Below are positions 1 to 8,855 of a DNA stretch of 48,896 nucleotides, piece after piece. Source of the DNA: Acrasis kona. Lineage: Eukaryota > Heterolobosea > Eutetramitea > Acrasida > Acrasidae. The stretch spans positions 1 to 48,896 of the forward strand of contig JAOPGA020001418.1 in the NCBI GenBank assembly GCA_026419775.2. Reading direction: 5' to 3'. A program made the translations under genes and the position numbers. Below the pieces are notes generated by a model. The model did not search any database. It saw nothing but the letters and a program-made list of their open reading frames with translations, and was not told where the DNA came from. Position 1 is the first letter of the stretch; every line of letters starts with the position of its first letter.

Positions 1-60
1 GTATTGTTAACAGTTTATTCTGTTTTTCAGCTGACTGAGTTTTAGCTATGTCGGCGTGCT

Positions 61-1687
61 ATGCCTCTGCTTTTCTCAGGGTCAGGTCATTATAGTGCTT
101 TTAGCATTCTCGGTAAGTGCATTTTGTTAAATTTGCGAATTGAATTAGTATTATAAGGTTATTATCACTGTTTCCATAGGACTAACAGTAGTAACCTTAT
201 ACTAATTAAATGAGCTTTTATTGTTGCTCAACGAGTTTACAATATTCTGGGTATAAATTGGGTGTGTGAAACATATGTGTTAAATTGTTCGAAAACAATA
301 CTTTCACACACACACCATCATCATTCATCATGGCCTCTGCTTCTGGTTCTGCTATTTCTACTCTTGATGCCTTCAACGCTCTAGAGCCAAAGAAGGGCAT
401 GACTCTATTCCCTCCCTCACCACCCGAAGATTCGCAAATTTAGCACCCGTCCGCGAGCGTAGCGAGCTGCGAGCGAAGCGAGCCCGTCCCGCAGCCTTAT
501 GTTCTTATACCTAAAACACTTATCGCAAACGCAAGTTTATTTGATAAACTGCTCAAGATCTGATCACTTTAGTCATAATTGTACAATTATTATAAATAAA
601 CAGTACGAGCTGAAAGCCGTAGCATTTTGTTAAATTTGCGAATTGAATTAGTATTATAAGGTTATTACATTGACGACGATGATAACGACTTGACTATTGT
701 GAAACTCATTAACAATCAAAATGGTAGATATTAGTGAAACTGTTTTCTGACGTTTTCAGGGGATTATTGTGACGTAATCGCAGACGTTGCGATTGTAAAT
801 AAACTGTGGCTACAGGATAAGAATGGGAAATCTCACAACGTCTTATCCTCTAGATCTATGACAGACATCGCCAAGAATAAAGATGCAACTGGAGCAGTGA
901 TGTTTCCTTGGACAGGGCCGTAAGTAATATTGAAGACAATTCCAGTCTAATCATTTAAAGATTTAAAAACGACGTTTACGTAAAACCAAACTCAAACCCA
1001 ACCCAACAAGTATCCGTTCCCAATAACTCATCCTTTGGTTTGATGCTGATGGACTCGGTACGTCCCGGGTACTGGTTACAACAGGTTTACTCTAACGAAG
1101 AGGGTGCACATTGTCAAATACAATTTGACATTAACAACATTGAAGGCTATCCGTACTCGGCTACTATTATAATAAAATATCATTTAAGCAGTAGTGGATT
1201 AAAAGTCCAACAATCTATTAGAAATGCCATCAATGTGCCTTTTGCATTTGGTTGGAATCCTGAATTTATTTTCAAAAACTCAAACATTAGTAGTGGGACA
1301 ATAACCATACCTACTCTTCAAGCAGTAGACCTTGACCAATCCGGATTTCCTACTTATGACCAAGACTATGATGTCTCCGAAGTCATTCCGATAGTAGACA
1401 ACTCATTTAGTCTTGCAAACTCTTCACTTGATTTAAACTTTTATTTGAATTGTACATCATTAAATCTTACCAGCACTAGACTAGAAAATCTAGAGATGAA
1501 CTATACCATTGTTGTCGACCAAGAACCTTCCTACAGGTACATCAGATTGATGAGAACTGAGAATGGAGTGTCTATTCAGCCCTTAACAGCACTTAGTGAC
1601 TCTTTCAATAACCCACTTTACAGTGGCCTCAATGTAATGAATACTGATGATCCGTGGTACACTAGTTTCACAATATCATTAGAATAA
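61..1687 (+). CDS. galactose mutarotase-like (aldose 1-epimerase family) protein, probably catalytically dead
   Basis: I read this as four exons: 61-112, 661-723, 760-919 and 961-1687. All junctions are GT-AG and in phase, giving about 333 residues, a normal length for the family. The mutarotase pattern is visible as GAVMFPWTGP (about residue 83), GYPYSATIIIKYHLSSSGLK, then FAFGWNPEF (about 190), and SIQPLTALSDSFN (about 297). Family members interconvert alpha and beta anomers of sugars using two His and one Glu. Here the His of the usual HG motif appears as Phe in SSFGLM, the His of HPYF is Asn in NPEF, and the Glu of the EP/EAQ motif is Gln in IQP. It is therefore more likely a sugar-binding or structural relative than an active epimerase. 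Exon 1 is the weakest part: it is supported only by phase, and the first intron carries an insertion (see the 119-667 repeats). The right half from 961 is secure. Confidence 0.6.
119..164 (+). repeat. 46-bp direct repeat, copy 1
   Basis: This segment is identical over 46 bp to 622-667. It starts GCATTTTGTTAAATTTGCG and contains a usable 3' splice site, TATAAG|GTTATTA, with AG at 156-157. Upstream is a donor GTAAGT at 113. Splicing to this copy would end the mutarotase-like frame after a short tail. Confidence 0.85.
330..443 (+). CDS. small open frame inside the intron insertion
   Basis: A 37-codon frame starting MASASGSAISTL and ending EDSQI lies inside the segment between the two 46-bp repeats. 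It is Ser/Ala- and Pro-rich at its ends and has no recognisable domain. It may be a remnant of whatever was inserted, or chance. No homology is claimed. Confidence 0.2.
   Translation: MASASGSAISTLDAFNALEPKKGMTLFPPSPPEDSQI
446..489 (+). repeat. GC-rich tandem 15-mer with flanking 7-mers
   Basis: Two 15-mers, GCGAGCGTAGCGAGC (453-467) and GCGAGCGAAGCGAGC (469-483), differ at one base and are separated by a single T. The pair is flanked on both sides by CCCGTCC (446-452 and 483-489). The composition is strikingly GC-rich for this AT-rich window. Confidence 0.8.
622..667 (+). repeat. 46-bp direct repeat, copy 2
   Basis: Exact second copy of 119-164, 503 bp downstream. Its acceptor AG is at 659-660. 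The reading frame after it fits the phase left by exon 61-112 and runs into the mutarotase-like domain, so this copy is likely the working acceptor. Confidence 0.85.
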
Positions 1688-1970
1688 CATCAGTTGTTAC
1701 TCTGTCAATATTTTGAAGATGTAGAAGAAAAGAACTTGCTCAGCTCAAAGCAAGATTCATGGACAAGGATGTCTAAATAAAAGCGTTTTTAAAAAAAGAT
1801 CTTGGTGGAAGGCCCAATGGTCGATTAGTAATCTGAGTACTTACGACTTGTAATGCGAATTCCCTTGTATAATCTCAATTTAGTTCAATTATTATATCGA
1901 TGGACACTTTTTGCAAGGAAAAGTCGACAGATGTGTTATTTTCAAAATGGAGACAAAGAGTAATCGACAT

Positions 1971-2195
1971 TTATCGATGGAGTAAAGCAAGGTAAAAAAG
2001 TGAATCAATACAAATGCGTGTGGCATTATCGTAATGGAGACAAAGTTTGGTTTCGACTGGTGAGGCATAAACTTTTTGTGTGACTGTTGTAGTTGCTCCT
2101 GGTCCGTCTAGAACTTTTGTTGGAACAGTCGTTGATAATGGTGTATTGGCTGTCGACATGTCAAGTGTTCGGTCTCTTCTAATCTGTGATGTCAT
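1971..2195 (-). CDS. hypothetical small protein
   Basis: An ATG-initiated frame of 74 codons beginning MTSQIRRDRTLDMS, Thr/Val-rich in the middle, no recognised domain. It sits alone in about 800 bp of otherwise unassigned DNA (1690-2510) between the mutarotase-like gene and the next minus-strand gene. It could be an exon or chance. I see nothing else supportable in that stretch. Confidence 0.2.
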   Translation of the reverse strand: MTSQIRRDRTLDMSTANTPLSTTVPTKVLDGPGATTTVTQKVYASPVETKLCLHYDNATRICIDSLFYLALLHR

Positions 2196-2510
2196 TAAGA
2201 TTGTGTAGGGAGTTTTTACAATAATCTACAATTTTACAAGCAGATAGATCTATTATGGATCTGTTCATTTGAGGTTAGTTGTTCTAATTTTTATGTCTAG
2301 AGAGATGCAATTTGAGAAGATTAAGCTTTTGTTTGAAGAAAAGTGAAATGTACAGCATCTCATTTATTTTTGTTTGAGGGAACTACTTTAAGATGGTGAT
2401 AGGAACTGGTAATGGTACAAGGAACTTAGTTACAACATTCTTGTTTGTGGTGTATTGTCGTTCTTCAAGACAATAAACGCCGATTACGAAAAACAAGAAA
2501 TGTGCTGTTT

Positions 2511-2846
2511 TTAACTTAGGTGCCAGCCGAGCAGGGGATTGTGGCTCAATAGCTCTAGATTTTCTTGGTGCTTTTTTACATCAAACTTAGGCACTGTTGT
2601 TTCGTCGACTTCAAAGTCGTCGAAGCACAACCGTCTCGGAATGAAAGAAGTAGTTTCCTCGTTCCTCTTTATGGATGTTTTTGCTTTGCGAGGGGCAGAA
2701 GGAACGACTAGTGCCCTTTTTTGTCGAGGGGTGGTGGTTATCATGTCCGCAACTTGCGAACACTGTTGGGATTCTATTAGAATCATTACGGCAGCACTCA
2801 ACATAACATCTCTTGCGTTCAAGTCTGGATTGACGGTGCTCTGCAT
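2511..2846 (-). CDS. small basic protein with a cyclin-binding-like RxL motif; function unknown
   Basis: A 111-residue ATG-initiated single-exon frame. The N-terminal third is probably helical. The middle is basic and Pro-rich (TTPRQKRALVVPSAPRKAK), followed by PRRLCFDDFEVDE and a C-terminus ending GWHLS. RRLCF fits the general cyclin-docking pattern R/K-x-L-x-hydrophobic, and the TP...APRK stretch is loosely like short CDK-inhibitor motifs of plants. That is only inference and I do not claim the family. The opposite strand is also open here (2539-2883), but the minus frame has an ATG and a more protein-like composition. Confidence 0.45.
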   Translation of the reverse strand: MQSTVNPDLNARDVMLSAAVMILIESQQCSQVADMITTTPRQKRALVVPSAPRKAKTSIKRNEETTSFIPRRLCFDDFEVDETTVPKFDVKKHQENLELLSHNPLLGWHLS

Positions 2847-2884
2847 CTTAGTGGTTTGGTTTGATTCTATTCTTTTCGGTTAAT

Positions 2885-3849
2885 TTATATATTCTTGTAG
2901 ACAAAGGAAATACAAAAATACACATGACCATACATGGGTAATATTCAATAAAACGTTACAACCAAATAAATGCTACTCCGGCAAAAAAAATAGAATCGAA
3001 TCAAAAATCATATCTCCGAGTTGATTTTTGAAGTTTGGACGTTCGTGAAGGAAAGAACAAGATGTCGTTACAATAATTGCAATTATTATGCGTACTCGCT
3101 ATTGTTGATAACGACATTTGTTAAGTTCACATTTTCACAATGTGTTTAATTAAACATTAGTACGTACGTTCAAGTGTAACTATAAGAGCTTTAGCGCTTC
3201 GACGGTGTTGTTCACCAACATTTGATTCAACATTCTCGTTGTCGAGCATGTTTCATTGCTCATGAATGATTTACGATTATTTAGAAGATCTAAATCTAAT
3301 GTTTCGTTTGTGTACACAATGACCTGTTTATCCTCCGTAGAACTTTGAGTTTCTCACGATCGTGACAAATGTCTTTTGTTTACTGTTTTTCAACGGCATC
3401 CACGAGCGGGGAATTTCGATAATAATATATGCGTTCGATAGTCAATCCATACGTCATCCCGTTGCATATCGTCTACTTATTATTTTGAAAACATTCAACG
3501 GTTTGATTTACCGCTTAAAATGGATTACAACAATTTTCAACCGTCGTATTGACGGCAGGGGTTATAAAAAGTTATGTCTCCCTGTGTTAAAGAGACTCTA
3601 GATAAGTTTGTATTGGATTGATTAGAAGGTTTTTTATAATTCAATTCGTTTATTAGTAAATTATGCATCTGGTATTGTTAATACTGGACGACCTTGTTGC
3701 GCTATGTCCAAAAAACTCAAAAAGCACCAGCATGACATCTTGATTCCAAAATTATGATCTTTAGGTTTTTTGGAAATGGATTTGTCCAGGTGATCAAAAT
3801 TCAAAAGGTGTGTATTGTTTGAAGGATATCCAAACATGCGTTGCGTGAG
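2885..3849. other. intergenic, no supportable gene
   Basis: About 960 bp, AT-rich, with poly-A and poly-T tracts. Two weak open frames (3362-3601 plus, 3661-3879 minus) lack ATG starts and recognisable content. Promoters for the flanking genes presumably lie here, but I see no convincing motif. Confidence 0.5.
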
Positions 3850-5344
3850 ATGCTGTACTTCGTAGAAAAACTCCTTCAAACCAATTATTTTTACCCTCGA
3901 GTGTTAGATCGAGAACTCCACATCATCTCTGCAATTTTCCACATGAAGTACGCTGACTTCAATCTGAACGAATCAACTCTATATTTATTGACTGTGAAAG
4001 TATGCATATTTTACCTCCATTGGGCAATGTAGGTTCGTTGTAATGGCAAAGTAAGATAATTCCCCGGAACAAGGAAATAACGCCCGCGTCTTGATGTGCG
4101 TGTACTAGACAAGTTCATAATTGAAATTAACCGATGTATGATGCTTACCATAGATCCACCCATTATAATTGCGAACGACTACCTGCACATAACTACTCTA
4201 TTAAACAACTGTCCTCTTAACTCTTCGAACATGACTTCTACAAACAAGCAAACAGACGAAGGGAACAATTTGTTTTGGTTCTTTTCTTGCGATTCGGAAC
4301 ATGCAAAAACAATCATAGAGACCTTCTCCATTTTGTTGCACATCAACCAGGGTAGATCCATAAACAGCAGAGAACCTGAGGTAAACTAACATTTCTTTAA
4401 AACATTACAATAATGTACAGAGCTTTATTGGAAAAATCAAAAGGAGAATAATCTCAAAATTCGACCAACTACAAACTCTCCTCACACAAGACGCGCTTTA
4501 TACCTTTGATACGGTAGAGATATTCTCCCTCGACCCATCTCCATACGCCAAAATATTACCAGTTAGGAGAGAAATACACTGTCTAACGAGATGGAGTCAC
4601 GATGGAATTCCCATGCAGTGTGAAACATTATCAGAGAAGCAAACCGCTTCTCTCAACGCTCACGTTGATGAGCTATCGTCGTCGTACGTATATGGACTCC
4701 CTCACTTTGGACGTACGAAGGAATTCGAATTTTTTTCGACCAAAAAGAACCAAATCGTCACATTCTCGAATCCCTATTGTCAATTTCTGGTCCAATCATC
4801 ATGTCCACTGACCAGAAGCCTCGCAATCAAAGAAAAGTTTGTGAAATCACCATCTAATGAGGATCATCATCAAGAAATTGTCGACCCCTCATGCATGATG
4901 ATGGTGGATGATGAGGAATACAATGATGATCATAACACACAACAACAACAATCGACTACGGATCAACAACGGCAGTATGATGATTATTTGACTTGTTTAT
5001 CGTCGCCAAAGAGCCCATGTACATTTGGATTTGATTTTGATTTTGCCGTACATTCGTCACCTGATCAAAATGAACAGGATGGATTCGACGAAGAAGAAGA
5101 TGAAGAATCATGCGACGACAGCAGTGACGAAGAACTCTGCTCTTCTGAAGAAGAAGAGCGCGATGAAGACGACGACGATGATGACGATAGCAATGACGAT
5201 GAGTCTGAAGATGACGATGATGTACCATTTGTAAAACCAAATCTATTAGGGAGGAGATATCCCATGAAGAGACAATGTACGCCAGTTCCTGGTAAAACAT
5301 GGAGCGAAACATTCTTCCTAAAAGACACTAATGGAACCAATTAA
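3850..5344 (+). CDS. hypothetical protein with long acidic C-terminal region
   Basis: Spliced gene read from ATG 3850 to a stop at 5344, about 450 residues. Suggested introns are 4000-4032, 4040-4108 and 4381-4420. The first two leave a 7-nt exon, so the structure around 4000-4108 is uncertain. The intron at 4381-4420 is clear because the frame continues through SFIGKIKRRIISKFDQLQ into the terminal exon. The N-terminal half is mixed and probably folded. From about residue 300 it turns Asp/Glu/Ser-rich with runs of D and E around 5090-5225, then ends with a short basic piece near GRRYPMKRQC. Acidic tails of this kind occur in nuclear and nucleolar proteins, but I recognise no domain. It converges on the LRRC45 gene with 25 bp between stop codons. 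Confidence 0.55.
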
Positions 5345-5369
5345 ACACACTTTGTAATTTACATTAACT

Positions 5370-7461
5370 TTATGCTTTTCTTGCATTGAATACAATTGTT
5401 TTGACTTGCTGCGTCAGTTCGCTTTCTATGGTGTACAAAGCTTTTTCGTAGCTATCTTTTACCTTTACTATCTCTAATTGATATTCTCTTACTTCCTTTT
5501 GTAGCTTTGCAATTTGTTCGTTTCTGCTTTGGAGCTTACTTTCGTAACCTTCTGCTTCTGCTTTTGATTTGTCTTGTAGCGCGTAGAACTTTTCTTCGAA
5601 CTGAGCACACTTCATTTCCAAGTCCTTCTTTTCTTCCTTGTGCCGTGCTTTGGAGTTATCGATCGAGAATAACTGATGCTTTAGCTCGACGTTTAGCCTG
5701 TCGCATTCTGCCTGGAGTTGGTTTTTTTGAGTTTCTGTTGCTTTTAGTTTCTCGAGGGATTCCCTTAGTCGATCGTCATAATCTTTTGTAATGGAATCCT
5801 TTGAGATTTTGACATCTGTTACCTGTCTCTCTAACGATGAGATCTTGTCTTTTAGTGACTCTACCCTCTCCAAGTGACTTCTTTCTTGGTTAATCTTTTC
5901 GGTTCTATGTCTGGTTTCTGATTCTAGTAATTCACGATCGTGAGTGGACTTCATTTCTGATAAGTGCTGCTTTGTTGTGTTGTATTCCTTCTCTACTAAT
6001 TGAAGGCTCTTTATGTTGCTCTGGAGGAACTCAATCTTTTTGGCTGACTCGTTCATTGATGCTTGCATCTCGGCTTTTTCTGATAACAGGGTTGTGTTCT
6101 TTATGTTTGCAGAATCAATGGTGGATTTGTCTTCCACAGATTGGTCCGATAATTTTTTATATTGTGTTTGTAGCCTCCTTAAATCTACACTTAGAGAAGA
6201 CGCTTCGTCCTTGTATCTATCAAGTTCTTGGGAAATAGTAGACATTGAATGCTTCAAGTCAGAATGTTGAGCAACTTCGGTCTCCAATGATCCCTTGAGC
6301 TTTGGTATGTCACTTCCCTCGAGCTTTGCAATTTTGGCCTCAAGTTCTGAGATTGTTTTATTTTGTTCTTCAATAGTCGATGTGGCAACATTCAACTTTT
6401 CTTGCAGTTGGCTTTTCTCTTGATCCAAAGTTTTTGTCTTCCTTGTAGAAGAGTCGAGTATTTTGTTATATTCCTCTTGCTGTTGTACATATTGGTCTTG
6501 TAAGCTTTGTATTTTTTTCTAATGAATTTTGGTTGAGTAACATGTCATGATGACTTGTAACATACACTTTGAAGTTCATGCACATTATTCATCTCAATGT
6601 GTATCTTCTCTGTCATGATCTTCTCCTTTTGTTGGATTATTTTCAATTCCTTGTTGCGTGCTAGTAATTGTTCAATCTCACTAAGTGTAGTAAAGTCAAC
6701 TTCATTTCCAGCTACCAACAACTGAGTCAAGCAGTAATTTTCGCGAAGAGCATCCAAAAGGTATCTACCACCTGCAACGTGAATGGCATTCCATCTCAAA
6801 TCTAATTAATTTAGATGTATAATTAAACAAATTGTTACCTAGCACTTGTAATGTATTGTTTAGCTTTATAGCATTGGCTATAACATGAGTGCCTTCTGGT
6901 GTAATCTTGTTGTTACGCAAATCTAACTCTTTTAAAGTTGAATTCGAACGCAAGCCGGCTGCTAACTCCGAAACGCCAGTGTCGTATACACCAACACTAT
7001 TCCACTCAAGACTCAATCTTAATGGTTGTTAAATAAAATTTAGAACTGTAAGCGTACTTTTCTATTGTTTTGTTTGTTTTGAGTAGATGTCCAATTGATT
7101 GAGCTCCTGTGGCCTGTATATTACCTCCCCTAAAGTTAAGCTCTCGTACCGCTATTTGTGATTGCTGTAGAGCCTGACATATAGCTCTGCATCCCTCGTC
7201 TCCCATGTAACTTTCACTCAGGTCTATTTTTATAAAAGAATCATTTCCTTGCAGCGCTTTTGCGACCGCAATAGCGTTCTAAATGTTAATCATGATCTTA
7301 AAATTTATTGTTACTTTTGTTCCAAGAGTGAATTCTGCCAGAATCAGGTTTGGATCATCGTTATTTTGAACAACAGAACTGTATACACTTAAGATATTTT
7401 GATTAGGATCGAACTGCAACTCCTTACAAGCTTGGGAGTAGAGTTGCGTGAATCTCTTCAT
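5370..7461 (-). CDS. LRRC45: LRRC45-like centrosomal/basal-body linker protein
   Basis: Five exons on the minus strand: 7461-7315, 7278-7058, 7017-6839, 6801-6566 and 6518-5370. All introns are GT-AG of 36-47 nt and all phases fit, giving about 643 residues (human LRRC45 is about 670). The N-terminal 50 residues are helical (MKRFTQLYSQACKELQFDP). About residues 60-260 are ribonuclease-inhibitor-type leucine-rich repeats, for example LEWNSVGVYDTG, LKELDLRNNKITPEG and LDLRWNAIHVAGG. From about 265 to the end it is a continuous coiled coil rich in E, K, Q and L. LRR followed by one long coiled coil, with the LEWNS and LDLRWN motifs in this order, matches LRRC45, which in animals links centrioles and supports cilium assembly. 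Start chosen at the ATG matching the family start; upstream codons GHVRLTDSG are open but lack an ATG. Confidence 0.85.
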
Positions 7462-7763
7462 TAGCGCAACGGTTTGATTGTTGGTTCCAGAATCGGTCAA
7501 CCGAACATGACCATGAAATTCATCAAAATCGTCATTTCAAGTATTTTCTGCTATGCCAATCTCTTTCCTATGAGTAACATACTTACCAAGAGTTATTATG
7601 AGATTTTTCGCTTAAAACAAAGCTTTTGTTTGATACTTAACAGCTCCACGACCACGACTTCTCAACTAACACTTCAAACAACCTTCCAAGTACCATTAAA
7701 ATCAACCTCTGCTCTACTTCCTAAAATTAATGTAATTTTGTTTACAAAACCTCTCATCATACG

Positions 7764-8810
7764 ATGTCCGATCATAGTTCTGATGACGATGTTCTTAACA
7801 CAAGCATAGATAAGTATCAAGCAGTTCAAAAACCGACCGAAAATAAATACAGCGCTACCTTCAAAAGAAGTCGTGGCAAAGATGAAAATTCTAATCCGTC
7901 AAAGAGGAAAAAAGAAGACGAATCAAATATAAATTCCACAGAAAAGGATATCAAAATCAAACCAGTTGATTATTCAATTTATGCATTAGCTGAAAGAGTA
8001 AAAACAAAAAAAAAGAAGACTAGAGAGGAGATAATGGCAAGCGTTAAATTGGAAGGTCTCAAACCAGAAAATATAACATCGTACTTGCCTGACATGTTCT
8101 CATTCAAAGAATGGCTGTAAGCTTTTTAATATTTTATCAAAACTAATGAACATGACAAGCTTGTTTGTTAAATGTTTAGAGGACAAGTACAAAACAAAGT
8201 CTTACATTACCTCTAATGATCTTAACCACATTGAAACATTCTGGATGGAGTCAATGAGGGAAGCAAAAACAAAGATAACGACCAGGGTATGTACCAACAT
8301 TCAGAACAAATGGAAGGAAAGCGCATTCAGTCTGCATGACGAAGACGCAGAGTAAGTATTTTTTAACATGTTCAAGCATTTAATCAACACAACAGTTGGT
8401 CGCTAATCAACACAGCACATTCACGTCTCACAAAACTTCTCATTAATCACGAAAGGACGCCAACAGTAGACATGAACAAAATCCTAGAGCTAAAGGCAAG
8501 AACCGACAAGAGAACAAAAGAAGATGAAGCCAGAAAAGAAAGAGAGGAACGTGAATGGAACAATCTCAATACACAAACAGATTTGGTGCAATTAAAGTAT
8601 TTTATAAATCGGTACGGGCCCATCAAGGGAAAGGAAACATATTCTGATTGGAAGGGAGCTGACTCTTTTGCTAAAAATACTGAAATGGTCGCGAGTGGTG
8701 TTGTCAAGAGTGGTAAAGCTGTAGAAGATACAAAAGTTCGTTCTGAACAGGTACGATCAACCAATGATGATGATGACGAAGAAGACATCTTTGAGATGAA
8801 ACTTGTCTAA
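7764..8810 (+). CDS. charged nuclear-type protein, unrecognised
   Basis: Three exons (7764-8116, 8160-8351, 8396-8810), introns 43 and 44 nt, about 319 residues. The N-terminal 100 residues are hydrophilic with Lys-rich clusters (SNPSKRKKEDE, VKTKKKKTREE) resembling nuclear localisation signals. Next comes a folded-looking helical stretch (DMFSFKEWLLFVKCLEDKYK...IETFWMESMREAK), then a charged coiled-coil-like segment near LKARTDKRTKEDEARKE, and an acidic tail DDDDEEDIFEM. I do not recognise a family. It is followed by the Urb2-like gene after only 45 bp on the same strand. Start ATG 7764 lies about 300 bp from the divergent LRRC45 start. Confidence 0.65.
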
Positions 8811-8855
8811 TAAAAATTCAATTTGTTATTTGAATGTAATTGTAAAATATTTCAC

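Noticed and set aside
1-60. Possible upstream exon ending before 61 (polypyrimidine tract and CAG at 28-30)
   Set aside because: All three frames after the CAG are closed by stops before 61, so at most it marks a 5' UTR intron.
2539-2883. Plus-strand open frame of 114 codons
   Set aside because: Lies antisense to the more protein-like minus-strand frame 2511-2846 and has no recognisable content.
3362-3601. Plus-strand open frame of 79 codons
   Set aside because: Begins with GTG, has no ATG near its start, no domain, and no splice context.
3661-3879. Minus-strand open frame of 72 codons
   Set aside because: Non-ATG start, overlaps the 5' end of the plus-strand gene at 3850, nothing recognised.
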